Assembly: GCF_051020765.1 (NCBI RefSeq)
Contig: NC_134941.1
Coordinates: forward strand, 9,114,001 to 9,178,000
DNA from: Lasioglossum baleicum
Lineage: Eukaryota > Arthropoda > Insecta > Hymenoptera > Halictidae
Reading direction: 5' to 3'
DNA length: 64,000 nucleotides
The notes under the pieces are model-generated. The model searched no databases and had not been told where the DNA came from. It was given only the letters and a program-made list of their open reading frames with translations. The translations under genes were made by a program, and so were the position numbers. This document shows, piece after piece, positions 1-12,359 of the stretch. Numbering within the stretch: the first letter of the stretch is position 1; every line of letters begins with the position of its first letter.

Positions 1-1894
1 AATAATGCAATTCAATGAAGAATGCAATGTGTAATGCAGCAAGGATTTTTAATTACGTCAGAGGTTGGGAAGACTTCTAGCAACTTTTAAATCAATGCTG
101 TGAAATTGAAAAAGAATCTATTATTGATTCATGGAAAGTTATCCTATTTTTATTAATAAGCACTGTTACTTTTGCTAAATTTATTTAGATACAGAGATTG
201 TGATCTTAGGAAAAAGAGACAACATAGGTGCATGACAAAAATCATGCACTTCTTCTGCGTCAAGTTAATAATAAGAAGACTCGGTAAAAAGACACCTCAG
301 GAATTTCCGCGGCTGATACCCTCCAACCCCGGGTCCGTGGATCCTCTTTCCCCGGTTTAGTGGCAGGGGTGGGAGACAGGTCGGAACAATAGGAAAACTT
401 TTTCCCTCGTAGACGTCGCGCGACGGCGAAGAAGAATCGCGGCGCTGATTGCGTCTCTCTCTCTGGTTTGTTCAGTTTTTCGCGACACGGCCGCCACCGC
501 CAGGGAAACAGTCTGTGCAATTCCGGGACGATATTTCGGCCGGTGAGTTCGCAGCAACATGTTAACTTTGTTTATCTATAAAGTGCGGCCGCTGATTAAG
601 TCGCCGGAAGAAGTCGGCTGGGGTCCGAAAACAGAAGGAGAACGGGCGAAATCCCGGGCAATATTTCAACGGGCCGCGATGTAAAGCGGGCAAAGCGCAA
701 CTTGGCGGCGTCTTATCGCTGCCCACGACCAGAGAGAGAGAGGGGGGAGAGGAGAGGAGAGACACCGACAATTCTAATGAAATTTCCGCGCGCGCGCGAA
801 GTAAGTTTTAAAAGTGCAAAAGTGTCCAAGGGGACAAAAGGAGGCAAAGAGGGAGGGAGAACGCTGCCGAGATTTAGGAGGATCATAAATCGAGGCGACG
901 TCCTCCTGCCGCGAAAATCTCGAGATTAGAGAGCCCACTCTCACTCTCTCTCGTCCCTTTCTCCCTTTCTCTCTCGAATCGGCCTGACGAATTTCTGAAA
1001 AGACGCGGAAACCCTTTCGAGACGCCCCTCCCCGACGAAATTCCGCAAGGACACTCGAGGGTCTATGTCCTTGATGTGGAGATTGCGTAGATTGTGTGCA
1101 GATCTCATTGTTGTACATCTTCAATTTTTTTTTTACATTTTTAGTTGGACTGCAATGGCGAGGAAATTCATTTCTGTCGAATTTTTTTAAGGGAGTTGGA
1201 AGTTTTGAAAACTTGCGAAATGATACTTATTTTGGAGTGTAGGTTATTTAAAATTTTACGAATTGTCGAACTCGTAGAAAAATTAGCAGACCGACTCGCT
1301 GACACAGATGACACGGGAACGACAGTTCGCATTCTCGCACCATAATTTTGTTGATCTTCTAAGAATAATTTCCTTCAAGTTTCCACCGTCTGAATTCTCA
1401 AAGTCTTAGACACATTCCTGGAGCTAAACGAGCCTTGAGCAAAGCTGCTTCGATCCCCGGCGTTAATCCCTAGGACTTGGAAACACTTGATATCTATTCG
1501 TGGCACCGAAATCAACGACATTGAAATGAAATCGGCAAGGAGAATTTCTACTTAACACCTGATACCGTCGATCTTCCAGACTGTATTCTATCTATCGATC
1601 ATAATCTTACATCACACGAAACAAAATAATTAACCTACTCAGCGTAGAAGACAGCCCACTTCTTATTCATTTATCTGCAGATTCGTCTACAGTATCTCGA
1701 CGTGTATATTCTTACGAGTGACCTCAATTGCGAGATAAAGAACTGTTGAGGTCTTTAGAAGCCTCCAACCTGGCTCTTTCTTATTCCTCTTGTATTCCAC
1801 TGCCACATTTATATTATCCATACAAAAATTGTATTTACAATTGATTTTAAAATAAATATCCTCCTTTTTTCTTTCTCTTCAAATGATCACTGAT
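1..1894. other. Non-coding stretch, no gene recognised
   Basis: No open frame here shows a recognisable domain. Positions 300-1060 are moderately CpG-rich and contain a purine-rich GA run at about 728-762 and a CT-rich run at about 930-975. The rest is AT-rich and featureless to the eye. It could be intergenic DNA or an intron. Confidence 0.6.
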
Positions 1895-1925
1895 TGACGG
1901 ATTTTTATTGCAAAAAAATAAGCAG
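1895..1925 (+). repeat. Member of dispersed repeat family D (partial)
   Basis: The segment reads GACGGATTTTTATTGCAAAA and then runs into an A-rich tail. It resembles the core of a family seen elsewhere in the window (22744, 28951, 39788, 46056, 56633, 60779; minus strand 33478). This is one of the weaker copies and could be chance in AT-rich DNA. Confidence 0.35.
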
Positions 1926-2199
1926 AATTCAAAATGTATGACTTCAGTTATAGAGCCTTTAATATTTTATATTAGTTTCAAAGCAGTGAATCTAATATTT
2001 GTTTCTGTACGGGCTCATTCCCGAGCGAAACCACCCCTAATGAAGCAACCCCTACGTTTTACTTTCTTCCTCTGGCGATCAAAATCTCCTTCATCCTCGT
2101 CTTCCCACCACTATTATTTTAAATTACCAATTTCCCAGAGATGGCAAGAGCTCGCACGATCAGAGTCGGTTCGATCGGCAAGACACTGCGGCCGTATTT

Positions 2200-2620
2200 C
2201 GGTTTTTAATTGAAAGCAAAGTCTGTAGATTTTTAATTAAGAAAATTCAAGATCGACCGTCGCCGGTCCATCCATCCATCGCTCCACGATGGAGTCTCCT
2301 CAAACAGTTTTATAATTGATTTCATTTTCATTTATTTTCACGCGGCACCTCCGCCCCCTGGATTCGCCGCCATCTTTCTGTCTTTTTCTTCGTCCCCCTT
2401 TCACGTCACCCCACCTCGCGACGAAGACGGTGGTGCCCCTCCCCCTGAACGGGGCCGACCTCACGCCGCAATCAATTTAATGTTTTAATTAAGAGAGTAT
2501 CCGTGAAAAATTAGATTTTAATCGGATCGCGCCTCTCTCCGACGTCCCCGGTCTGTTTACTCTCGAACCAGGCGCCTTTTAATAAATAATTTTAATTGAC
2601 CGACCCCGTCTGAGAGGGAT
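2200..2620. promoter_or_regulatory. Cluster of TTTAATT homeodomain-type sites (candidate enhancer)
   Basis: TTTTTAATTGAA, TTTTTAATTAAG, GTTTTAATTAAGAG and ATTTTAATTGACC lie near 2205, 2230, 2483 and 2590. They are separated by GC-rich sequence that includes a GCCGCCAT site at 2366-2373. TAATT-type cores are bound by many homeodomain proteins. The cluster stands out because the surrounding DNA is GC-rich and CpG-rich, so the AT-rich cores are not simple background. Enhancer activity is inference only. Confidence 0.3.
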
Positions 2621-3940
2621 CGAAAGTGGCTTCTTCTTCGTTTTCTTCTACTGTCGAATTTGCAGTTTTTGAACGTGAATGATGTGCAACGCGCATTTCG
2701 CAACGAGACATCAGCGTTTGGCTAAAGACGCGGCTCCGATAGCCGCTCTAGAGCCCTCCAAAAAATACCCGACATTTTGCGAGCTATTTTCGACCGGTTA
2801 CACTTGCGCAACACGCGATCGCGGATCGGAATCGCGGCGGCGGAATCTTTTCTGCAAACTGCCAATTTTTGCGGAATTTTCCGTCCGCGTGCCAACCGTC
2901 CAACTTCTTCGGATTTCTTACGAAAATTAAAAGAACACCTCTGCAGCAATTTTTATTTTACAAACATCCGACAGTGCGCTTTACCATCTTCCGCGTAATC
3001 AGAGAAAATGTTTGCCAAGTAGACGACTGGAAACGCGTACAAGGCAGGTACGAAATATTCAGCATGTACTAATACAGTCTTGGTTTTATTACTGTCATAA
3101 TACGCTTCTTCATTGATGTCGTAAATTCCTCCACGATATAGCACTTGTAAAACATTGTACGAAAATTGATTCAGGGTCAGAGTTAATTTTAATAGTACTG
3201 CACGGCATCCTGCTAAACTTGTATTATACTTCTGCTTGCATTTTAACGCATTTTTCAACCTTCACACCCTTGCAAATTGCTTGATATTTTTGTCAACGTT
3301 AAAATCTGGTTACGTAAATAATCCTAGGCATATAACAAACAACACAATCGTTCACTAAAATTAAAAGATTGATTAGGATCTGTCAGATTCGGAGGGTTGA
3401 TAAATTTTGAATAAATAATTTCGTAAAAATTGTGTGCAATTTTTTTTTTGCGATTGGTCGACTAGAGAGGGAGTTGGTAATTGTGCTTTAAATATAATCC
3501 ACGCAAAGAATAGTGCTTCTCAGCACCGCAAAGTTCACCGATGACTCTCGCGGTTAGGCGAGCAGAGGGGCGAAGGAGGGAGAATAGTTCTCGGTATTGA
3601 GACGTAAAACGGCCCGCGTAGACCGAAAAAGAAAAAGCTAGCCGCGAGAGAAGGTCCACCATTTTCCGAAGCTATTCTAGAGTGTTATGCAACCGCCGGC
3701 CAATGCATTTGGCCGGGCAGAGCTTTATGGCCGAAGCTCGCACGCGCAAAAATGTTTGTTTTAACTCGTCGCCGCGGCCCCCTTCTACCTGGTCTCGGTC
3801 CGAGTCGTAACCTTGAATTATTCGGAATGTGAGAATATTTTGTAAAATTAGATCTTCCGCTTTTCTGATACGACCGTTTTCCTATCGTGCCTTCATTGTC
3901 CGTTCCAACGATACAACTCCCATTTTCAGGGAATCAACCC
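2621..3940. other. Non-coding stretch, no gene recognised
   Basis: Mixed composition. A minus-strand open frame of 101 codons (2953-3258) was examined because its residues loosely recall insect odorant receptors, but the diagnostic motifs are absent. Positions 3540-3780 are CpG-rich with no clear promoter motif. Nothing else is supported. Confidence 0.55.
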
Positions 3941-3944
3941 TTAG

Positions 3945-4200
3945 AATTCATATCCCTGAAATTCATCTACAATAATCTAAACTTGCACAAAACGACATAC
4001 ACTATCTACGTATGTATGTAAAAATTAATTCTAAAAAAGACGTCTTAAAATAGTCGTGGAAGAATTGTTCCTTCAGCCCTCCATTTTTATGAACAATTTT
4101 AAATCGTTTTCGGTTTTCTCAGCAATATTTTATAATCACAGAGTAGAGGTGTGGATAAATATTTTGAAGTGAAATTCATCCCTTACACCCTTTAAAAAGT
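3945..4200. repeat. Possible diverged tandem units with C-rich heads
   Basis: Three C-rich heads, ATCAACCCTT near 3948, TTCAGCCCTCC near 4073 and TTCATCCCTT near 4177, occur at roughly 100-125 bp spacing, each followed by AT-rich DNA. This matches the clearer head-plus-body arrays at 35.67 and 45.06 kb, but the bodies here are too diverged to align by eye. Confidence 0.3.
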
Positions 4201-6254
4201 GATTTCTGGGACAAAGGAATCTTTTCATGTTAGAATTCATTTGTTTTATAACCAGGTCACCTCTCATTCAAAATTTTCATTCCCAAATTCGTGTCAAAAC
4301 CTTTCTCATCAAAAGGTCAATGTACTTACTTGCAATCCATTTAAATTCGACCAATTATTTTTAAAATCCATAATTTGTCCGGACCTTTTCGCGCTTAGTT
4401 ATTTCCCTAAGGCCAAGAACAAAAAATATAAAAATCTTTGTGAGAGAGACGCCTGAGAGGACTCGTTGAAGGGTTGTTCGAGAATAAATTAATTTTTTAC
4501 TCAGGTGAGCTTCCAGGTCTGCAACCCTTTAGGAATAGTGACGCGGTTTCTCGGGGCGATTTCCATTTGTAAATCATGCGACTAAACAACCATCATCCCT
4601 TTTTGCGCCGCTAATGGAACAGTGTCTTAAAAAGTTGCGGGGCGCCCCGGGGACGCGGAATTTCGCAGATCTTCCTTCGTGGTAACCGTATTCCCAATGG
4701 AAACGGGCCGAAACGGAGTGTCGACGTTATGGTTGGGGGTGGGGTCTCAGTTGACCCCATCCCACGCCTATTTTTCACCCTCCATTTTTACGCCATCTTT
4801 TCCCGCTGTCGGTCCACCCTCCCTCCAGAAGTCTCCGTCCCCTTCCAAGCCCTTTGTACCTTTTCTCTGGCCGTCGTTCTTTGCTTTCTCTCGAATGTCG
4901 CGTCACGCGGCAAGAATTCTCTTCGATTGTTTTAATCAATAACCCTCGGACACGTCTTCCCTCGGCTCTCCCAAATTGATTGTTCTCGAGCCCAATGAAT
5001 CGGTTCAATTCAATTCCACGCAAGATAATGTTCGTACAAATTCGTAAATTTCTTTGACCTTCTCTTGAAAATGTAAAAATTCGTTATTATACAATTAATT
5101 GTATGTAGATATTACACATTTAACGGAAATAAATTTTTGCATCAAAGTTTAGAGTTCGAATGAAAAGGGTAATTGATTAATATTTGCACAGTTCGTATTT
5201 GAGAGCAGAAATTTGCAATGACGGAAGTTCAGGGACGAAATTGGCGGCCATCGAATCGAGGTTGGCAGCGCTCTGACAACGAGCCTGTTATTCGGAACTT
5301 TTATGGGTAATTCAGTGATAAGAAAATGGGAGAGAAGTTTTTGTCGCCTAAAAAGGAACGAGGAGATCCAATTTCCGGGTGATGATTGGCCGATTCAATC
5401 GGTCGTAACGATAATAGAATTCTTTGGGAACGTTTTTCCGTTCTTTTGCGCAAATTGGAAGCCCATTGTTTTCGCGGATCGATACTCCGTGAAGCACATC
5501 TCGTTCGCTCTGCTGTTCCTTTAATAAACCGTGCAACAAGCGTAACCACCCACTCTCTGACAAAAGTGAAACCAGACCCCTCTTAAAAATAGAATATCGA
5601 TTAATTATTTTCTCCTCCATCACCCTTTTATTCGACTGGACACTTTTATAAAAAGAATGTTCGAGCTGTAAACAATATTCTGCACACTAAATATTACTTT
5701 TTCTGGTCATGTGTTAAATTCATATCGAAATTCACTGTTCTTCTGAATATTGAGAAATATTTTTTATTGAAGACAAATTATGGATGGCAATTTAAAAAAT
5801 GTATAAAAGTCTAGCAAAAATTCTAAACTCAATATTTTTATTTAATGAGGATATATCTGACTTAGTAAATATCATATTTTCATTAGTATCCACTGAACCT
5901 TCACAATGCACAATACAGAAGAAAAGTGGTTTTCTTTGGGCATGTTAAACAGGCCACATTATTTCCAAATTTCCTGACTGCCAATTAAATCTTCCCTCTT
6001 GCAGGGTAGAAAGGTTGTCATTTTTTCCGCTGTCAAAATATTTCACCCCACGACGCAGTTTTATTCCCGCGGTTTCAGACACTCGGCCGAGTCCGTGGTA
6101 CGGGGGTAGTAATTATTTTTCCGGTCCGTCATCCTTACGACGCTCTTCTACCCTCTTCCCACCCTTCCTGTGTCCCCTTGAGATTTTTAACGTCTCGCGA
6201 ACCCTTTAACGTTTCCTCCTCTCTTCTTCCATCTCTTCTTTCCGAGAGAGGAAA
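4201..6254. other. Non-coding stretch, no gene recognised
   Basis: No domain-bearing frame. A CpG-containing segment at 4530-4960 includes the palindrome GGGGCGCCCC near 4640. The rest is AT-rich. A GCGGCCAT sequence lies near 5245. No RNA gene or repeat was recognised. Confidence 0.55.
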
Positions 6255-6276
6255 CGCAAGGGTTGCAACCCTTGCG
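6255..6276. repeat. 22-bp perfect palindrome
   Basis: The sequence is CGCAAGGGTTG followed directly by its exact reverse complement CAACCCTTGCG, with no spacer. It lies between a CT/GA-rich run and a GC-rich stretch. It could be a dimeric protein-binding site or a cruciform-forming sequence. No factor is recognised. Confidence 0.8.
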
Positions 6277-6998
6277 GGGCCCGGTTCGAACGGAAGAAAA
6301 GAAATTAGCGAAATTAAACCAGCCGCTGCAGCGAGTCGCGTTTTTCGGATTCGGAAGGGGTGAGCTCACACCCTCGCTATCTCTCTCTCTTTCTCTCTCG
6401 TGTTCACGGAAAACAGCTATTCGGGATTAATTATTCGCGCGAGGCGCAAACGATTGGCAGCAACACGGTCCACGGGGATGGGCTCAGAAAGCTTCGAATT
6501 CTTTCGTCGCCGATCGACGTTATTGCATTTCGAACTAATTTCTGTTGCGATGTTAATTGCGCCGCGCGTTCCGACTGAAATTTGGAAAAGCGCGGATCGA
6601 TGCAGCATACCTGGTGGCCCGGGAAATACTTATCGACAATTCCCGTTTGCGGGAAATGGAAAACAAGTAAAATGTTTTAAAAATAAGAAAAAATCTTCAA
6701 ACGCTTCTTTAGAATTTTTTATTATTTTGTGAACAATAAAATCGTCGTTTAAAATATAAAACTTGAGGCAATATAAGTAGAAAATTAATTTATTCCCATA
6801 TCCAATTTTACTGTATTAGAACACTTAAGAAATGCTACAATTGTTCGTAGGCATCATATAATTGTGACCACTGTGACTATAACTGTGACTTGATATCAAT
6901 TGATATGAATTGGAGGTGCAGAAGTGGGAGAAAAATTTATTCATTGTTTTATCCGTCGGGAAACAAAATTGAATTTTAGCGGAGTCGTGTTACAGTAA
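6277..6998. other. Non-coding stretch, no gene recognised
   Basis: GC-rich until about 6620, then AT-rich. The open frames here (up to 110 codons) have no recognisable domain. Nothing else seen. Confidence 0.5.
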
Positions 6999-7400
6999 TA
7001 ACTTTTGAACGATCGTTCCGATTGGATTCAAATTAAACTCAGATTTTTATTGAACTTTGGCAAACATGCTACATTATTAAATTTTAAAGAATACATACAC
7101 AGGTTTAATTAAAATTTATAGTACTTGTACAAACTTTAGAAAAATCGTCTGGATTGGACATAAAATAAAATTATCAGTGAACTATGGTAAAAATGTTGCA
7201 ATATTAAATTTTAAACAATACTGTCTCTCTAAATGCATTTCATTGGAATTTGACTGTTGCATGAACTTTCGAAGAATCGCAATTGCCATCGACATCGATG
7301 GGACTCAAAATAAAATTGAATTCTTAATCAATCATGTATAAATACAATCGTCTCAATTGTGCAATATTGAATAAAGTGTAATTATAACACTGCAGAGTTT
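6999..7400 (+). repeat. Diverged tandem array, about 132-bp unit, 3 copies
   Basis: Unit starts AACTTTTGAACGATCG (7000), AACTTTAGAAAAATCG (7132) and AACTTTCGAAGAATCG (7264) are spaced 132 and 132 bp. A second shared block, ATTAAATTTTAAAGAATA near 7075 and ATTAAATTTTAAACAATA near 7202, recurs as CAATATTGAATAA near 7362. The units are clearly related but strongly diverged. No coding function is seen, and whether this unit is part of a genome-wide family cannot be judged here. Confidence 0.75.
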
Positions 7401-8460
7401 TATCAAAAATCGGAGCTAAAGAAAAATTGAACCATTTTCAATAATCATTAGTCTGAACATCCCTCAAGTACATAAAAATCCGCATTTAACTTAAATCTCC
7501 TTTCCTCCAAACAACTCAACACACTTTCGCAATACTTTCATGTAATTTATCCATGCGAGAAGAAAATGGCAGTCAAGAGCCCTACGATATAACCAATCCC
7601 ACCCAGTGAAACCTGGGAAAAAATCCGGATCGTTCGAGTCCCTGAAAAAAGCGCGGGAAAGCGGTGGACCGGTGAAAAATATTAGATCCATCGCGTAAAC
7701 GAGCCGGGTTCGATAAATATTTGCCGGCGCGACTACGAGCAATGATGGAACGACCGTTGGAAAACGATGACAAAAAAAAGCGAGAGAAGAGAGGAAAGGG
7801 GTAGTGAAAAAAAAATGGAAAAACGAATATTTCGGTCTAGCTCGGGGCGGGTCGTAGTCCGCGCCTGTTGGAAAATGGAATTAATCTGTCGATGCGTACC
7901 GTGCGCCCATTTAATATCCATCACTTGTTCATCACTGCATAGACGATCCACCACGTTGTTCGCGCGCCTGGTTGTTTTCCGTTCTCTCCCGTGGCCCCTC
8001 TCTCTCTCTCTTTCTCTCGTGTTGACGGCGGCTCGTTCGGTTCATCTCCATCGGGGATCAGGCTTGCACGAGTAAGAACTGCGGGGGTGAGAACACAAGC
8101 CACTTTTGCACTAATCCGGGGCCACCGCGTATCCACCGTTTCACGAGCGAAACACTACGACCAAACACGATAACACGCGAGGAATTTTGAGCGAAGCATC
8201 TTAATGCGCCGCGCGCCCGTCGAAAACTGACCCCGCAGCTGGCCGCCTTAAAAAAGGGGGGTGGCACGAGGCCCCATATGGAAGGGCGAGAGAGCTCATC
8301 GACGATGCCCCGTGTCCAGAGTGGGGAGGGGGGCCGCTGGCCGAAGGGGCAGGACCGGCTATATTTCGAATCGAAAAGCATCGGAAATTGTGATGAAAAT
8401 ACTTTTATCCAAACACGAGGTCTCATAAAAAGAAGAAAACACAATTTCCTTGCGAGTGTA
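7401..8460. other. Non-coding stretch with a CpG-rich patch
   Basis: AT-rich to 7560, then CpG-rich to about 8370 with a CT run near 7999-8020. GGGTGGC occurs at 8259. Open frames up to 128 codons in this patch carry no recognised domain. Possible promoter or enhancer DNA, but no core promoter element stands out. Confidence 0.45.
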
Positions 8461-8514
8461 CGAGTTAGTGCGGATAATAGAGGGTTAGAACCTCTATATT
8501 ATCCGCACTAATCG
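8461..8514 (+). repeat. Strong short-loop hairpin
   Basis: The left arm is TTAGTGCGGATAATAGAGG (8465-8483), the loop GTTAGAA (8484-8490), and the right arm the reverse complement with a 2-nt AT insertion (8491-8511). Beyond a bulged G at 8464, three more pairs (CGA/TCG) extend the stem, giving about 22 paired positions. The 7-nt loop is short for a canonical insect microRNA precursor and no known microRNA matches. Other readings are a recent foldback duplication, a MITE remnant, or an assembly or template-switch artefact. Confidence 0.85.
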
Positions 8515-10555
8515 CTGAAATGCGTGTTCGAATAAAATGGTTACCAATTTTTTATACTGAACTATCAAAGCCATGAAATTTTTTGTGGCACTGTCACAAG
8601 GCGCAACTGATAGAGACTCTAAATTATATAAATTGGAGTTAGTAATTGAAATTTTATTTTGTGTTTCAAATATATATTATTTTACTTAGTGCTGTCGATG
8701 GGGCACTGAAAGGGGGCAGAAAGGGCACCTAAGGGACATCAAAGGGGGTAGAAGGGAGCCATCCCTGAATTTATTATTCCTCTCCGTCTTCGATCTCCTC
8801 GGACCTTATTTTAGCTGCTTTTCTATCCCCCACCATTTTATCTGTCTTTCTCCCGACCCCCTCTCTTACCCTTCCTCTCTTTGTCGCTCCTTTGGGAAGC
8901 AACCCCTATGAGACAGCATTATCTCGTCTCGTGGACGCTGACCTGGACGCAGAGGTGACGCCGCCGGCTCTCGGACCTGTTTAAGGGTTTAATTTGAGGG
9001 TCGCCGAAGGGAAGGGGGAGGGGCACCCTATAGGGGAGAGCGCTGCCGTGAATTGCGACATTGTCGCGTTTCCAGCCAGGTAAATTTAATCGCAACGTCT
9101 GCTTTGGCCGGCTTTGGGGACTCTTGTATGAGAGATGCTATGGGATTCGGTAATTATTTCCTTCTGCTTTTTGGGATTGTTTCTTAACCCTCGTGCGATC
9201 CTCAGATATAGTACTTGCATATAAGGGCCTAGGATAATGTTCCAACCATTTTTATCTTACTTTAAAATAACAAATTGTGTTTCATTTATAGCGTCATAGT
9301 TTTAAGAAGTACGTATTACTCTTAAATGGACGAATTTTCACCCTGAGGAACGTATGAGGGTTAGGCTAGAATATGGTTATGGGTGGTAGCCATGGAATAA
9401 GGGTAGTTTTTATTTAATTGTAACACTTTTTGTTCATTTTGAGCTTTTGGATTTTGGGAATCGTTCCTTTATTTGTGTTTCACTGAAGTCTTTCGGGAAA
9501 CTTGTTTCAGATTTTCTACGTAGATTCAGAATAATACAAAAATTGTAAAAAAATCGTATTATAATCCTTCACTCACATCTTCTGCATTAATATTAGAAAT
9601 CCATAAACATTCACAATGTTACTACTTCACAGACTACATACAATAGTCCAACTACTTATAATAATTACAAAAGTGCATTCGTCTAGATTTTATACGACTT
9701 TCTGACGGAATATTCGCACAGAGAAATGAATTCGTTTAATTCGAAGTAATTTCCCTGAAAGCACTGGTATAATTTCTTGATAAAATGACAGTCAAGAACG
9801 ACTATTTTTTGCCTGTATCCTACGACACACTGTACATATCAAAATTGTATATTTCCATTTCAGTCACGTAGATTTTTCCCAGTACAAGTGCACAAAAGAC
9901 TCTCGATCGTCGACAGTTTCATTCAGCTTTCTTTTTCCGTTCGACCAGCCCGCGTTCAATTACCAAAAATCGCGGACCTGAGCTCTCCTTACCGGGAGTT
10001 AAGCCTTATCAAATCCCCGGTAGCGATTAATCCCCCAGCATTTCCATAAACGAGCAATCCTCTGCTAAATAACGTCCCGATCGATGGCTCGTTCCGGCGT
10101 CGAAATTCCGTCATTAAAAATCGAGTCAAACGGACGAACAATCGAACGGCCGTTCGCGGCGCTTGGCCATTCTCCTTTTATTCGGTGATCGATCAAGGTC
10201 CGAAATATTCAGCAGAGGTTTAACCGGACGAACAAACGACAGGCTCTCTCTGGCGTCGAGTTTCGAGAGAGCGGAGCAGGCGAGAGGCAGTCCGCGCCAC
10301 GCCGCGTTGTGTTTCATTCAATTTTTATTCGATAATGCACAATACATGCACCGAGGGTTGTTTATTCATTCGGCCGACCCCGCGTCGCGTCGCCGTCACT
10401 TCACTCATCCCCGGCGATACACTTTATTTATCCTATATTATTTATCGGCTGGCCGGAAATTCTGCGCATTGTTTTCCAAAACACTGCGACTAATCACCGG
10501 CCGTTTCTACGCACGCCCCCGCACCCTCTTTCAGCCGGTCGACCACCCCTTCCTT
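8515..10555. other. Non-coding stretch, minor G-rich repeat
   Basis: A short G-rich tandem repeat lies at about 8704-8760 (AAAGGGGGCAGA and AAAGGGGGTAGA, about 31 bp apart). The remainder is AT-rich, turning CpG-rich after 10080. The frame at 10163-10978 (271 codons) is the longest in the window but spans a DNA tandem repeat and has no domain, so it is not called a gene. Confidence 0.5.
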
Positions 10556-10800
10556 CCAATCGATCGTTTGCTGCGAAATCCTCTATTTTCCACCTTCTCG
10601 TTGTTTCCGATCGAATTCCTCTTTCGATTTTTTCGGGGGTCGCGAGAAAGGAGTGGCAAAGGGTGCAGAGGGTGGAGAACAAGCTCGATCGATCGTTTTT
10701 TCCTCCTCGTTGTTCCTCGTTACACCTATCGATGTCCTGTTTCTATTTTTTTGCCAGAGGTTGCGAGAAAGGGGTTGCAGAAGAGTTTTACACGAGATCT
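10556..10800 (+). repeat. Tandem duplication, about 121-bp unit, 2 copies
   Basis: GCGAGAAAGGAGTGGCA at 10642 recurs as GCGAGAAAGGGGTTGCA at 10763. The sequence upstream is also shared: CGATCGTTT, a CTCGTTGTT block, then a T-rich tract before the GCGAGAAAG block. Period 121 bp. The repeat lies inside the 10163-10978 open frame, which supports reading that frame as fortuitous. Confidence 0.75.
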
Positions 10801-12359
10801 CGGCGAAGCAAAGCGGGCACGTCGATTGGAAGAGGAAAGAAGCGGTTCGAGTTTTAGTCCGGGGCCAGCACCGTTTTTCCTCCAATCCGCGTGCTTTCGA
10901 TTTGTTAGTTTTGCGGCTAAAGCGTGTGTGTGTACCGGTCAGACATCTCTGCAAGCAAGCAATATTAATAGTTGTTAGATCCCAGCGCGACAGAGACAAG
11001 CCGGGCCGAGCCGGGCCGCGCGCGCGACCGATCCGACACAAGTGGAAAAAGCGTTAATCTCGCCGGCGCTGATCGATCGCATGATCGGCGGACCAGCACC
11101 TTCCGCGACGCTACTGTGCACCGCGACGCCACGACGCTCTCCTGGCCGAAACCCAATTTTTCAACTGTTAGCACGAATTTTGTTACCTTTAATCTTTGCT
11201 GCTTTCAAAGCCAAATATAGGTTCCGGACGCTTTTCAAAGACGTGGCTCTCCTCGCGAAATTATGAGGCTAATTGCTCTTCGTACTCATTACTCAACCGT
11301 GGACCTTTATGGAAAATTTTATTTTCATGTGGATGTTTTTGAAAGAATAGGAAAGGGAACTACATATATATAATATCGTAATTATGTGCATGTATATTGT
11401 TTGTTAACACAAGGACATGGTTATGAATTATAATTATTATAATTGTGTCTCCATATAAAATATTGTGTCTCAATTATTTCATTCTGTTACAATGATTTCT
11501 AAATTGGGTGTACAAACAGTGTTTACGACAATTTATATTTTGAGAAAGCTTCTAAAAATATTGTTGGACAACAGTAAATATAGGTTTCAGAAGCTGTTTC
11601 ATGCTCAGATCATTTGCAAAGTTGAATCAAGTTTGGCACAATGTAAAACTATTGCGAAAATAGCGTTTAATTATTCATCCGAATAATAGGAAGTCCAAGA
11701 AATGGTCGTCTCGCTCCAATAATTAACTTTGTTGTATTCAAGTAACGAATTATTTGAACGATTTGACCATTCAGATAATTATTATGTCCGAATTAGCTCC
11801 ATAATAAAAAATCATAATCTGCGTCTGTCACTCATAATTTCTATCAATAATAGTTCAAATAAGAGTGTTCCTTTGACCATGGTTCTCTTTGACCACTTCG
11901 ATACTGATTAGGTTATAGTTAGATTCGAATTGGGTCCAAAATAAAATAATGATAACAGCAACATGATCACATATTTGAGCCACGTCTGTGTCCAAACCAT
12001 TCAAAGCAGAGATGTTTCTAACTCCGTTTCAATTTCGTCTTGGGAAAGCAGCATTCGGTGCACAGTGGTTTCGCGAGCCGTCCCGGCACCCCAAAGCCAG
12101 AGCACCCAGAACGCAAAGTCTTTACCTGAACTCGATCCGGTCTCTACCAGCCTCTCCAGATCATTCCGTTCCAGTCGTAGTTCGTCGTCATCCTCCTCAT
12201 CCTCATCCACATCGAACAGTCCGTGCGTCCAGTTCATCCGACACTGTTTCGCGGGAACCGATGCTCGGTGTTCGCGTCTCACTCACTCGCGCTCTTCAAG
12301 AGAAACACCTCCGGGTACCTCGAAAAAAGATAACTAGAGGACCGCCCAATAGAAAAAAC
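10801..12359. other. Non-coding stretch, no gene recognised
   Basis: CpG-rich to about 11150, including a GT run near 10923-10933. AT-rich from 11260 to 11960 with no recognised element, then rising in GC toward the block that starts at 12360. Serine-rich frames at 11963-12337 arise from TCC/TCG-rich low-complexity DNA. Confidence 0.5.

Noticed and set aside
2953..3258. Minus-strand frame loosely recalling an insect odorant receptor (AEYFV segment)
   Set aside because: The following conserved residues and the C-terminal receptor motif are missing; AT-rich DNA easily yields such hydrophobic residues.
6280..6300. GGTTCGAAC-type word as a tRNA B box
   Set aside because: No matching A box, acceptor stem or anticodon arm at the right distances.
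10163..10978. 271-codon plus-strand open frame, the longest in the window
   Set aside because: It spans a 121-bp DNA tandem duplication and CpG-rich DNA, has no recognised domain, and overlapping frames of similar length exist on the other strand.
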